A stretch of DNA of 64,000 nt from Diabrotica undecimpunctata (lineage: Eukaryota; Arthropoda; Insecta; Coleoptera; Chrysomelidae). The notes beneath the pieces are model-generated. The model was not told where the DNA came from. It did no database searches and saw nothing but the letters and a program-made list of their open reading frames with translations. The DNA lies in the NCBI RefSeq assembly GCF_040954645.1, contig NC_092803.1:120299961-120363960 (forward strand). The letters are read 5' to 3'. Made by a program: the position numbers and the translations under genes. Positions 45,250 to 57,153 of this stretch are shown piece by piece (the first letter of the stretch is position 1; every line of letters begins with the position of its first letter).

Positions 45250-47995
45250 CGAAGTATGAGAGAAGCAGAAAGCGATAGTGATCACTTTGGGGTAAAATCT
45301 AAGTTTAGAACACGAATATCAGTACAGAAGCTGTAACAACAAGAACAAAGAAAAAGATGGGACATAGAAGCTCTTCAAACACCAAATAAAGAACTGGATT
45401 ACCAAGTAGCCATAAGCAATATATTCCAATTGCTAGGAGAGGAAGAGCATAATGTAGACTTGGAACAAGCATCAGAGCGAGTGGCATCAGATATAGAACA
45501 AGCAGAGAAGGAAACCACCATTGGAAAAAGAGGACTCGCCCAAAACAGAAATGGTTTGACAAACAATGCAAGATTGAAAATGCTACAAATGCCTGCAGAT
45601 GAGAACAAAGCAGATTTTCACAGAACAGACCACAGACAAAGCAACTACTCAGAACTAAAAAGAGGAGCTGTATAGAATAGCAAATACGAGAAATGCACAT
45701 AAGTGGCGAGAGAAATCAGGTAAGGAAATTCTTTAAGGAAGTGAAGACCGTCAGACAAGGTTGGACAGCACAAGCTACGAGAAATGAAGCAGGTGAACTA
45801 GTAATGATAAAAACATAAACCGCCGAATGATGGAAGGAATACTTTCGGAATTAACTAAATATTAAATGTGAAATGGAGGAAGCAGATATTACTTTCCATT
45901 CTGCAGATGTGGAAATACCAGCACCAACACTTCAAGAAGTAAATGATGTGATAGAATCTCTTAAAGATTACCAAGCGCCAGGAAATGATGGTATAAATGG
46001 AAAATTTGTAAAAAAGGAGGAAACGTTTCACCAAATTACATCAAAAATTGTATGACATTATTCTGAGAGTATGGCAATAACAGAAAATTTTTAAGGAATG
46101 GAATGAAAGCGTTATAATATCCATATATAAAAAGGGGGATAAAGTTCAATTTCAAAACTATAGAGGCATATAGCTTATTAACACAGCATGTAAAGTTCTA
46201 TCAATTATCTTGCTAAAGATGCTCACTTTGTATTCGGAAGATATTCTAGGCGACTACCAATGCGACTTTCGTGTTGGAAGGGCAACAATAGATCAAATAT
46301 TTACGATCCGACAAATATTGGAACAGCTGGGAATTCAACCGAGATGTACACCAAATATTCGTAGATTTCCAGCAAGTATATGATTCGACCGATAGAACAG
46401 GAGGAAACTGAGCTACCAACGTTACCGTTACGTTGGAAGAAATTAATCTAGCAATTCAGTCTCTAGCCAGAAACAAGTCATCCGGAGCAGATAACCTACC
46501 CGCAGAAATATTTAAATGTGGTGGTCAAACATTTGTAACCCTCTTTCACAAACTATTACATATTATCCATCAGACAAATATTAGAAAAAACAACGGAGTA
46601 CGACATAAGACTGACATTGCATCTTCGAAGATTTTAAGCCAGCGTACGATATTGTTGACAGGCTCAGTTATATTCGGCTGTGCTCGAATTTGGAATACCA
46701 AAAGGATTGGTAGAATTAATTATAAGTCGGAAGAAGAAGAAGAGGGGGCGACCTAAACTCATATATCTGGACGATGTGCAGGACGATTTAAGGGAGATCG
46801 GAGTTAGGGGAGGGAGAAGACAGACATTCGACAGGGAAGGATGGAAGAATGTTTTGAGGCAGGCCAGGGCTCACGAAGGGCTGTAGCGTCAACTGATGAT
46901 GATGTTATGATTCGGTAAAAAGAAGTGGACTATGGCTAGCAATGCTATAAATGGTAATACCAAGAAAATTAGTGGAGCTAACTCAAATGTGCGTGACAGT
47001 TTCATATGCACAGGTAAAGGTAAGAAACAGAAGATGGATGCCATTTAGTAGGTATAACATCAGGACCTAGACAAGGAGAACTCTTATCATCGTTGCTATT
47101 TAATTTTGCCTTAGAATATTCAATAAGTAAAATATCGTCTAAGGTGACGTGGGATTTTGGAATGGAGGATTAAAACTATTGTTAGATTTTGCTGATTGTC
47201 TAGATGCAGTCGCTTATTTTACAAGAGACGTGACAGAAGTGTTTTCACAACTCGAGGAGGAAACAGGTAGTATGTGTCTTCGAATAAATAAAGAGGAGAC
47301 AAAATACATGCTAGTAACCAAAAATTCAAGACCAAGAGTTAGGCAGAACATAACTATTAATGACCACAACGTCGACGCAGTGCAAGAGTTTAAATATCTG
47401 GGGACGGTAATAACAAATGACAGCCACATAGAAAAAGAGGTCTCAGCAAGGATAGCTGTAGGGAATAGAGCATTATACTCCCTATCATCATTATTAAGAT
47501 CTAAGATGCTAAAAAGAAAATCTAAATTAAGACTGTACAAGTCAATAATTCGCCCAGTTCTTACATATGGATGTGAAATATGGACTCTACATCAGCGGGA
47601 AATAAATAAACTGCTGGTTTTTGAAAGAAAGGTTTTCATAATGAGATTTGGCCCTCGAAAGAGAAGAATTGACAGGAGAGTGGAGAAGACGCCGCAATCC
47701 TGAATTGGTGACTGTATGGTACTGAAAACATCGTCAGACATATAAAAGCTAACCGGATAAGATGGGCAGATCATATGGTAAGATTAGAGGAAGACAAAAT
47801 GCTAAAAACAGTGTTTTTGAGAAACCAGACGATAGAAGATCAGAAGGCTGTCCCAAAAAAAGATGAAAGGATGATGTTTGAGCCAGGATTGGGGTACAAC
47901 AATGGGAAATGGAAGCACAAGATCAGAGACAATGGAGGGCTATAGTGGATTCGGCGATGACTCACCCCGATTTGTAAAGCCAGTCAAGAAGAAGG
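45250..47995 (+). pseudogene. LINE ORF2 relic with nested LINE
   Basis: Plus-strand reading begins at the end of an endonuclease domain (EAESDSDHFGVKSKFRTRIS), then a linker (ORF 45430-45675), RT start (LQEVNDVIESLKDYQAPGND) and a region ending VDFQQ.YDS (motif A). This is interrupted by the 518-bp insert at 46388-46905 and resumes in frame with VKRSGLWLAML. It continues GITSGPRQGELLSSLLFNFA, EEETKYMLVTKNSRPRVRQN, EFKYLGTVITNDSHIEKEVS, RPVLTYGCEIWTLHQREINK (ORF 47149-47703) and IKANRIRWADHMVRLEEDKM, to a tail with AAGAAGAAGG at about 47.99 kb. The YADD site is altered (LDFADCLDAV). Several stops make it inactive. Confidence 0.85.
46388..46905 (+). mobile_element. Nested, internally deleted LINE with 9-bp TSD
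   Basis: TATGATTCG at 46379-46387 and 46906-46914 flanks the insert, and removal restores the host motif-A region. The insert starts with an RT finger region (TLEEINLAIQSLARNKSSGA, then DNLPAEIFKCGG). It jumps near 46.6-46.7 kb to the extreme C-terminus (KKRGRPKLIYLDDVQDDLRE, then WKNVLRQARAHEGL) and ends ACTGATGATGATG. The RT palm and thumb are missing. Confidence 0.85.
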
Positions 47996-48478
47996 TGATA
48001 TTTTAGTTAAGTGAGCAAAGAGAGCTGCGATGTTAACAGCTTGATAATAACGTTGGAGAAAGAGGATCTAAACAGATAATATTAACTTAGTTAAGGATTA
48101 ACTAAATTAAATCAAATTTATTAGGTTACTTTAGGTATTTATTATTTGAAGTTGTATACTGAATAGAACCGAATACATTGGCTATTTGTTGTCATCAAAT
48201 TATTTTACCACATCCTTATGAAGCATATGAGATTTATTTTCCACTAAGTTGAATTTTGTGATAATCTTTTAACTGTGGCACATCTCTTATATTAAAACGT
48301 CTGAATGTATAATGAACATATTTATTCAAATTTTTGACTATAATTCGTAAATTTTTTCTTGGAATAAACGATGATTTTACCAAAAGAGATTTCAGAAAAT
48401 GTCTAATGGTTTAAAATTTGTGACTAGTCATGATACTGCGATAGAATCCCCTATGTGGGTTCCCTGGTATTCCTAGCT
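47996..48478. other. A+T-rich spacer, no gene
   Basis: Between two LINE relics of opposite strand. Nothing recognised. Confidence 0.4.
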
Positions 48479-48479
48479 A

Positions 48480-50380
48480 TGATATATCAAAATTATGAGT
48501 ATGTGTCTCAAATTTTTAGAAGAATATATTTATAAACTTAAAACATTATCTGAAAGACTATTCTTCTAAATACCATTATCATAGATTGCGCCGATTATTA
48601 TTCTTAGTATTTTTAGTATCTTCCTTTCGAAGACGAGCATATGATTTTGATCTGTTTTTGAGATGGTCCATGTTTAGCCCAAAGTAACATTTGCTCGCTA
48701 GCAGTATCCTCCGTTCTACTTCTTCAGATATGTTATTATCGTTTGTTATGTGGCAACCCAGGTACGTAAACTTGTTTACTGTCTCAAAATTGTGGGGTGG
48801 TCTATGATGAAGTTTTGTTTGGTGTGTCTAGCTCTATCTCTGTTATTAGGAGTCGATGCTAAAACTTTGGTTTTTTCCTTGCTTATTTTAAGGCCCATAT
48901 TTTGTACGGCCGTTAAGAAGCCTCACCTCTATAGAACCTCGTGTGGTGCATGCGATCAAATCCAAATCGTCGGTATAAACTATAATCTCAGCTGTTATTA
49001 AATATTATTCCATTATTATGTAACTTGACATCTCTTATAGTCTTGTCTGTCGCTCTATTGAAGAGAAGACACGTCAGCGCCGTTTCCCTGCCGTAATCTC
49101 TCATATGTTTCAACAGCTTGTGACAGATTGCCTTGTATTTGAACTCTGCAAATCACTTTATTCATAGTTGTTTTAGTAATTCATTCATAGCTTCATATAA
49201 TTTACTTCTTAGCATACTATCATACACTGACTTAAAGTCTCAAAAGAGATGAAAATAATATTAAATTCATTGGTTTTTTCTAAGGTTTGACATAACACAA
49301 AAATCTGGTCAATTGCTGACATAACTGGTTTAAAACCGCTTTGGTATTGACTAAGGAGTTCTTCCACGTACGTACTTAAACGGCTATATATAGCGTTAAA
49401 AAATATTTTATATATTGTGTTCAGAAGAGTTATACCCCTGTAATTTTTACATTCCAACAAATCTTCCTTTTGGTGCAGTGGGCATATGATTCCAGTGCAT
49501 AATTCCTCTGACATTTTTTCATCTTCCAGGACTCTGACTATAATGTTGCAAATTTGATGTATAATGGTGTTATCTCCATGTTTGATGAGGATGCGAGGAT
49601 GCAATCGACTCCCAGGACTTGATGTTTTTAAGCCGTGTGATTACTTATCTCACTTCCAATATTAAAAGATATTCTACGTGTATTTTGTTTCTTGGTCTCT
49701 AGGGTGTTACGTATCATTTTCCACTTCAGTACCAAGTAGTTCTTTGAAGTGATCAACCCATCTGCTTTGTACTGGTACTAATTATATGTCCACATCCCTA
49801 CACATCGTCAGCTGTGATTTAAATTCTTTTCTAATTTAGGATCTTAAAGAACATTCTAATTTCATTTTACACCTTTTGTGATTGAAGCTCTTGCATAATC
49901 TGGTTGTCAAAGTTCCGCTTTTTCTTCGTTATACGCGTTTTTTCTCACTGCTGAGTTCTTTGTACCTTTGCTCCTCATCTTGTTTTATTCTTTGTCGCAT
50001 AAGCTTATATACACTATTATATAAGCTTTGTCTCTATTCTCCTCATCGAGCCAACCGGATCGAGGGCGTCATTTGCTGCTTCCTTAATGGTTTGTTTATA
50101 TGTATCCCATTGCTCGTTAGCTGATAAATTCTCATTGTGTTTACATTTTCAAGGTAATTTTGATACATTTCTAGTGTGCGGGGATTATTGCTCTTATTTT
50201 TGTGCCTAACAAGAATTAGTCTGGATCTATATTACCCCCTCCGATAGGTACGTAAATTCATTAGGTTAAAGAAGTGCCTGATTTATATTAGGATTTGATC
50301 TATTGCATTTTTAGTTGTTGCATCAGGCCCAGTCCATGTTACTTTATGGATATTCTTATAGCGAAAGTAGGTATTACGTT
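48480..50380 (-). pseudogene. LINE relic with endonuclease and RT
   Basis: Minus-strand reading from the right: KNIHKVTWTGPDATTKNAID, then QILI (APE-like endonuclease, 50.3 kb), a SDHFLV-like end at about 50.2 kb, and a linker (SANEQWDTYKQTIKEAANDA). The RT follows: EELCTGIICPLHQKEDLLEC, KNYRGITLLNTIYKIFFNAI and LSQYQSGFKPVMSAIDQIFV (ORF 49209-49604), then VYTDDLDLI. A C-terminal region FERKILKILRIIIGAIYDNG lies near 48.6 kb. The motif-A Asp region and YADD are altered and stops are frequent. A (TA)n tract abuts the endonuclease end. Confidence 0.8.
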
Positions 50381-50385
50381 GGGAA

Positions 50386-50443
50386 CTATATATACTATAT
50401 ATATATATATATATGTATATATATACTATATATATGTATATAC

Positions 50444-50538
<95 letters not shown>
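50386..50538. repeat. (TA)n-rich microsatellite, about 150 bp
   Basis: TA repeats with interspersed TATG and ACTATA variants, ending in a pure (TA)n run before GCCATTCATT. Tyr/Ile-only frames across it are artefacts of the repeat. Confidence 0.95.
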
Positions 50539-50539
<1 letters not shown>

Positions 50540-50541
<2 letters not shown>

Positions 50542-51238
50542 ATTCATTTATTGTGCAAAATAACGAAACCAATATAAAATTTCTAATAATGTATACTGTT
50601 GTCTAGGTAATTGCCATATTTCTCATTCCAGCCTTAAAATTATAACTATAGGCAAATATCTAGGTAAATATCAGTCAATTTTTGTTTCGTGATGCATTTT
50701 TATCTTAAGACGTTTACAATGTTTTTTGTATTAAAAATATTAAAACTGCACAGTCATTGTAAGAGTAAACACAACAGATGCTTTAAAAAACCTCCAGTGT
50801 TAAATACAGAGTGGTTTGCCAAAACCGCATACCGCATGTTCAGTTTCATGGCGCCCTCGGCCACCGGAGATATTTTAATTCGGGTGTACAAGTCATTGAA
50901 CATGTTTTAAATAATTTAGAAGTTACACTAATATCGTTGTATTTTTCCAAATTGATGGTTATGAATCAGCGTCCATTGATATATTGAAAATAGAAAGTTA
51001 GGTGTGAATGGAGGGCAGCCCAATATTTTTCATGAATCACTAATATAATATACCGCAATGTTTACTAAACTTCTGTTATATAAGTAGACATATTCTTTGC
51101 ATTAATTCCACCAAATATATATAATATAATGCATTTTATAGTATTACCTGTTATGTGATCGTTTTCTTTTAAAATTTTTTTTAATATATCCATAAATGAT
51201 CTATTATTTCTATATTTTATTTATTTCGACTTTAATTC
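50540..51238. other. No gene recognised
   Basis: One 73-codon plus-strand frame (50689-50910) includes a G+C-richer stretch (TTTCATGGCGCCCTCGGCCA, 50.85 kb), but I recognise no family and see no splice signals that would make it an exon. The remainder is A+T-rich. Confidence 0.3.
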
Positions 51239-51239
51239 A

Positions 51240-51795
51240 CAATAAATTTCTATCTTCCCAGATAATATTCTCAATGCCTTTTTCTGATGCCTCTATCTAG
51301 AGATTATTTGAAGTTTTTTTTTCTTTAGCCTATTATTAAACTCGTCAATAACTTTTTACAAGATTTCTCCAAGTATTACTTCACATTCATCAATAATTCT
51401 TTGTTTCGTGATTTTAGATAACCCAAAAAAAATCTAACGGATTAAGGTCCAGAAAACGAATAGGCCAGTGTATGAATCCTCTGTAAAATTTGCATTAAAA
51501 AATTTCTAACTCGTCGATAATAGTGGGGAAGCGCTCCGTCTTGTTTTGTGGTAACTGGCCATTTCTCTTGAAGTGCAAGAATGTTGGGTTATTTAGTAAA
51601 CCTAAATAATTGTCACCAGTCTAACTTCTGCCTATGAAAAATAGATCTATAAGCCTATTTTCGACAATTTTCATCCAAATATTAAACTTTTTTGTGTGCT
51701 TTTCTAACACCATCACCATAACCGATCATTATTAATACTTTAACACGATCTTTTTCACTTAAATGAACAATTTTTATACTACATCTTATTACTGT
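51240..51795 (-). pseudogene. Mariner-like transposase relic
   Basis: Minus-strand pieces: HLSEKDRVKVLIMIGYGDGV, then RKAHKKV (N-terminal DNA-binding start, 51.75 kb), and after a degraded or deleted middle QDGALPHYYRRVRNFLMQIL (second Asp block, 51.53 kb; usually QDGAPPHY). LDFFLGYLKS-like sequence follows, corresponding to the third acidic block. Stops and a likely deletion inactivate it. It belongs to the same broad lineage as the relic at 30.5 kb. Confidence 0.7.
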
Positions 51796-52045
51796 GAATG
51801 GATTTATCAACAGTTAAGGCGCGTACACATATGCGAGCAGAACTGTTCGCGAACCGTTTGTGAACGATATATTCGTCTATTTGGACGAACACAAAGAATT
51901 TTCGCAGTTAAATTTCTACGGTGTTCGAGACTGTAAATTGTTTCTGCTAAGTGTGCGATGAGATCATTCGGTTAAACAAAATTGCTGAACGAGCGCGGCT
52001 TATTCAAAAGTAACGAGAGAAATTAATAACAGATAATGTAAACAA

Positions 52046-52861
52046 TAATGTGATCAACAACATACGATATGCTGATGATGGTGTCTTAATTTGTGACAAC
52101 ATAGTCGATCTTCAACAACTTGTCACTATAATCGGAGAATACAGTAAGCGAATGGGATTAGAGATTAATACCAAAAAAACCAAATTTATGATCATCTCCA
52201 GAAACTTGGATGCACTTGAAAACTCCACCATAACACTGAATACTAAGTCCATTGAAAGAGTGAGTAAATTTAAATACCTGGGATCGTGGCTTTTTGAAGA
52301 CTGGGCATCGGACAGGGAAGTAAAATGTCGCATTGAGCAAGCTCGACAAGCTTTCGTAAAATTCAAGAAGGTACTGACTTGTTCAGAGTTCGATCTTCAA
52401 CTGAGACTAAGGTTTACTAAGTGCTACGTGTGGTCAGTGCTGCTATATGGCGTAGAGGGCTGGACACTCAAAACGAGGGATATAAACAGATTAGAAGCTT
52501 TCGAAATGTGGCTCTATCGCCGTATCCTAAAAATACCATGGACAGCGAAAATCACAAATATAGATGTCCTTAAAAGAATAAACCAAGAACGCCAACTTTT
52601 CGAAACCATCAAGAAAAGGAAAACGGCGTATCTAGGTCACATCATGCGAAATGAAAAATACCAGTTCCTCCAACTTATAATCGAGGGTAAAATTGAAGGC
52701 AAGAGAGGAATGGGACGCAAAATGTCCTGGCTCCGAAACATAAGGCAATGGACAGGGATTAACGACATACAATCTCTGATACATATTGCAAGAAATAGAG
52801 AATTAATGGAAAATGTGATCGCTAACATCCATTAGTGGATTTGCATCTAAAGAAGAAGAAG
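52046..52861 (+). mobile_element. 5'-truncated LINE with 11-bp TSD
   Basis: AATGTAAACAA at 52035-52045 and 52862-52872 flanks the insert, which ends in AAGAAGAAGAAG. It begins within the RT palm at INNIRYADDG and lies inside the inverted-repeat element. Confidence 0.9.
52050..52835 (+). CDS. LINE RT palm-to-C-terminus fragment, open frame
   Basis: A 261-codon frame starts at the catalytic YADD (residues 7-10). It runs through the thumb (FKYLGSWLFEDWASDREVKC) and the C-terminal block (RLEAFEMWLYRRILKIPWTA, KKRKTAYLGHIMRNEKYQFL, EGKIEGKRGMGRKMSWLRNI) to the natural stop. It has no internal stops. It lacks endonuclease and most of RT because of 5' truncation, so it has no activity. It is the same family as the 528-codon frame at 11.9-13.5 kb. 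Confidence 0.85.
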   Translation: MINNIRYADDGVLICDNIVDLQQLVTIIGEYSKRMGLEINTKKTKFMIISRNLDALENSTITLNTKSIERVSKFKYLGSWLFEDWASDREVKCRIEQARQAFVKFKKVLTCSEFDLQLRLRFTKCYVWSVLLYGVEGWTLKTRDINRLEAFEMWLYRRILKIPWTAKITNIDVLKRINQERQLFETIKKRKTAYLGHIMRNEKYQFLQLIIEGKIEGKRGMGRKMSWLRNIRQWTGINDIQSLIHIARNRELMENVIANIH

Positions 52862-53039
52862 AATGTAAACAAAATACCGAAATATTTAGAATAATGATGT
52901 ATATTAATTCTCGGTTTGTTATTAGATACTTAAGGGTATTGGATAGTCGAACATAAACATATTTTCAACGAACAGTTCGCGAACAGCTCACGAGCAGTTC
53001 GCGAACAGTTCGGCTCGCATATGTGTACCCACCTTTACC

Positions 53040-54355
53040 TACTAGTCAGTACCTACTCGTTTATTTCTTACTATATTGTTTTAATATAAAAAACATAAGA
53101 CACAAGTTTAAGTTTTTATTCTTATTAGACTAGTAAATAAATTATATGTAAATTATTATGCATACACATTGTGAGGATGTGAGCTTTTGAGAGCATTTTG
53201 AACATTTTTAAATTATTCTCATCAGTCTTAAGACACAACATGTACCAATTCTTTAAATGTAAAGTTATTTGTTTCTCGTTTAACAAATTTCTTACCAAAC
53301 TTAGTATATCTAAATTAGGAATAACAAGGTTTTTAAAATCTGCAAAAATATACAGGGTTGTCCTATTTAAATTAAATTTGACGGTATTTCGAGTGTAACC
53401 GGAAGTAAATACCATGTACATATAACAACGAAATTTTAAAAATGAGAATTTTATTTAGTAAATCCTTTTATTTGCCTATTATATTGTCGTAAAATACCTA
53501 GAACTTTGGAGTTTTATCAAAGTCTGGTAGGACTTTTACCACATTTTACTGACAACGACAGTGGTAATAAAGAAAATAAATTAATTGTTTTAAAGGAGGG
53601 AAACACAACGGCGATATACTTTGAAGCAGACTTCTTCGAGTGATGCCAAAACTTTGAAATTCCACGTTTGACAATGAAATAAGAGTTTTTCAATAAGAAT
53701 ACGCGGTTAGACAAGACATATGAGTCTCTAAAGATGATTAATATTGGTATAACCGAAGAAAGAAATAGTAGACTACGTACGAAAATAAATTCAAAGTTAA
53801 TCATAACCGATACAAGAACTTTAGATATTCAGTCAGTTTTTTAATTCATTCTAAAATAAAAATCCATAACAATGGATAAGTCATACAAGTTGTAAAGTCA
53901 ACATGCGTTGGTGGAATAATATACCATCATTGATGGGGCTTAGAGGGATTCCCTACATACGACCTTATATAGTTAACTGGATATAATAAATTATGCAATG
54001 CAATTTATTCAAATATCTAAAAATATCTAGCAATAATTAATAGGTAAACTACAGGAAAGATAAGATCTTATAAACCTGTCTACAGCGTCACCATTTCTTA
54101 TGTCCCTGATCAACTTTTTTATAATTTCAGGAAATACGATTCACAAGGACTCACAATTTTACAAATAAAGCGAAATTTATGTACACTTTATATACCGATA
54201 TGCTAGCTAAAGACGAAGAGTATTCGGCTGTCACGGGCAACACATTTTATTCGATTCCTAACCGCTGCAAACATCGCTGTATTTTTAAACATATCTAAAG
54301 GCTCCAATTGGAACTACTCGTAAATGAGTACTTTGGGTATAACAACTGAATGAAA
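53040..54355. other. A+T-rich region, no gene
   Basis: Short frames only. ACAGGGTTGTCCTATTTAAA (about 53.35 kb) resembles a word common at ends of insect repeats, but no partner was found. Confidence 0.35.
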
Positions 54356-54359
54356 TTAT

Positions 54360-55312
54360 AACACTAGCAGAAGAACAACAAAGTTTTAGGTCGGGAAGAT
54401 CATGCACCGACGCTATATTTATAATAAGTTAAGGGCAAGAGAAATCATTAGAATACAACGAACTGGTATATCTATGCTTCGTGGACCTTAAAAAGGCATT
54501 TGACCCGGTCAAATTAAATTCGTTGTTCACTTATTCTACGCAAGAGAGATATCTTTAGGAATAATCAAAACGATCGAAAATATCCAACAAAACATCACAA
54601 TTAAAGTAAAAGTAGAAGAAAAACTAACTGATTCTATTGAAGCTGGCAATGGGATAAGACAGGAAGATTCCCTGGGTCCTATATTGTTCAACCTGATTAT
54701 GGATAAAATAATAAAAAAAATAAGAACTAACTGCTGCACCAATTTAATATAACCGCCAAAAAATTTAACACGTATTGAAATAGCACGTGACGTATATCAT
54801 TCGTTAAACTTAAAAAGTTTCTTTGTTGTCGGGATATAAGGTTAGGATTACGTCTAAGAATGCTTTGGTGTTACGACGTATTCACTACTCTTCTTTATGG
54901 CTTGGAAGCATGCACATTAAAATAAGTGCATCTGAGTAAGTTGGCCGCCTTTGAATTTTAGTGTTACAGAATAATCCTACAAATATCATGGACTCAAAGA
55001 ATGTCAAACGCATAAGTTACTAAAAGAATAGGAAATGAAGCTGAAATAATATTGACTATCAAAAGAAGTAAACTTGAGTACTTAGGTCATGTGATGAGAG
55101 GGCAAAAGGTACTCATTATTGCAGCTTATTATGCAAAGCAACATTTGAGGAAAGCAAAATGTGGGAAGACGAAGAATATCGTGGTTTAAGAACTTAAGGG
55201 AATGGCTTAAGTGCAGTAGTGTAGAACCATTTAGCAGTCAACAGGGTCCGCATAGCTATGATGATTTCCAACCTTCGATAGAAGATGGAACTTAAAGGAG
55301 AAGAAAAAGATC
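54360..55312 (+). pseudogene. LINE RT relic, same family as 11.9 kb
   Basis: Plus-strand pieces: EEQQSFRSGRSCTDAIFII, VYLCFVDLKKAFDPVKLN (motif A), a GIRQ-DSLGPILFNLIMDKI-like segment in shifted frames, and a C-terminal region FCYGLEACTLK-like. KLAAFEF.CYRIILQISWTQ and KRSKLEYLGHVMRGQK follow, with a final AAAGGAGAAGAAAAAG tail. The YADD segment is deleted between 54.75 and 54.80 kb, and there are many stops. Confidence 0.75.
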
Positions 55313-55315
55313 TAA

Positions 55316-56080
55316 GCCAATGTCCGCACCGATATATTTTTATGCCTAATATGCCACACGTTTTTCGACTAGTATATTCTCACTCTATGTGAGGTGTATA
55401 TATAGGTGTAAATGCGTCTGGAGGGCAGTTTGAACCATGTATTTGAGATTTCTATTTCTTCCCTCTGGCCGAATTATACTAGTATGTCATCGAGTTGATT
55501 TCTTTCCTCTAGGCCATATTTTCCCACTGTGTCTTCAGATCTTCCTTTGATCTGAAGGCACTATGCCTATATGCCTTCTTTGGCATTAAAATCACCTATG
55601 GCATTAAAATCACCTATGGCATTAAAATCACCTATGCTAATTGTTATTCCATTTTTATTTGTATTTGACTTATTATAAAGTGACTTTAACGTTATTATTT
55701 ATGACTTTGGTGTTTTTTGATTTATATAGAATTGATTTCTATATCTGGTTTCTTAGCTATTGGGGTATAGCACTGAATTATATTTATATTTGTTAGTTCT
55801 GTATAAAATCGTAGGATTGTTAATCGGTTTGTGTATGCAGTGAGTTCATGACTGCATTCTGAACTTTCGGACTCATGATAAAGCCTACTTCATTTGGTCA
55901 ATAGCACCTTTTTCTGATTTTGGTTATCGTATTTCCTGACAACATTGGCCATTAACATGCTCCTGACGTTCTATGTTCCGATCTTAGTAGGTACGTTTCC
56001 ACTTTCGGGTGTTCCTTCCTTTCATTATGGAGATTCTTTGCTCCCTCTGACTCATGTATGATCTGTCACGGAATAACACC
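55316..56080 (-). pseudogene. LINE APE-like endonuclease relic
   Basis: Minus-strand reading: RTYLLRSEHRTSGAC (near 55.97 kb), NEVGFIMSPKVQNAVMNSL, NIIQCYTPIAKKPDIEINSI, then IGDFNA repeated three times before KEG. It continues SEDTVGKYGLEERNQLDDIL, IEISNTWF and LPSRRIYTYIHLT. These are consecutive endonuclease blocks of insect LINE ORF2 (GDFNAK.G, KYGLGERN, TWF). It lies tail-to-tail with the LINE ending at 55.31 kb. The RT part is absent. Confidence 0.8.
55582..55635. repeat. 18-bp tandem triplication (3 x 18 bp)
   Basis: GGCATTAAAATCACCTAT occurs three times head to tail without mismatch (55582-55599, 55600-55617, 55618-55635). On the minus strand each unit encodes IGDFNA, a conserved block of the LINE endonuclease, so the duplication is in frame. 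Confidence 0.95.
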
Positions 56081-56240
56081 CCACCGCTAGTTGTTACAAT
56101 ACTTTACTAAAGCTTTTTACATCATATATTTGCAATGAACATAAGACAACAGGGATGAATTCTTATCCATTACCTAATTTTGTACCAAAACAATTCAGAT
56201 GAATACTTTACAGTAATACTCTTTCTTTTTTCTGTTTCAG

Positions 56241-57100
<860 letters not shown>

Positions 57101-57102
57101 TA

Positions 57103-57153
57103 AATTAAACAAATTTTGTTTAAAAATTAAAAAAAAACAAAATTTGTTTAATT
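57103..57153. repeat. Perfect 18-bp inverted repeat
   Basis: AATTAAACAAATTTTGTT (57103-57120) and its exact complement (57136-57153) around a 15-base A-rich loop. It spans the 3' boundary of the adjacent LINE relic. Low complexity makes chance possible. Confidence 0.7.

Larger units (their letters stand above)
51814..53037. mobile_element. ~400-bp inverted-repeat element split by a LINE
   Basis: 51814-51854 and 52997-53037 are inverted 41-bp repeats with four mismatches, sharing GTACACATATGCGAGC and GAACTGTTCGCGAAC. Internal subrepeats of CAGTTCGCGAAC occur near the right end. Subtracting the LINE at 52046-52861 and one TSD copy leaves about 397 bp without coding capacity, so it is a MITE-like element. 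No target duplication at its own ends was found. Confidence 0.8.

Noticed and set aside
45305..45700. 131-codon minus-strand frame with hydrophobic residues resembling a membrane protein
   Set aside because: It is antisense to the LINE linker region; the Leu/Phe/Cys-rich composition comes from the complement of Lys/Glu-rich codons.
50283..50606. Long Tyr/Ile open frames on both strands
   Set aside because: They are translations of the (TA)n microsatellite, not genes.
55582..55635. Short direct repeats as a possible CRISPR-like array
   Set aside because: The units are contiguous with no spacers and lie in a LINE endonuclease relic in a eukaryotic genome.
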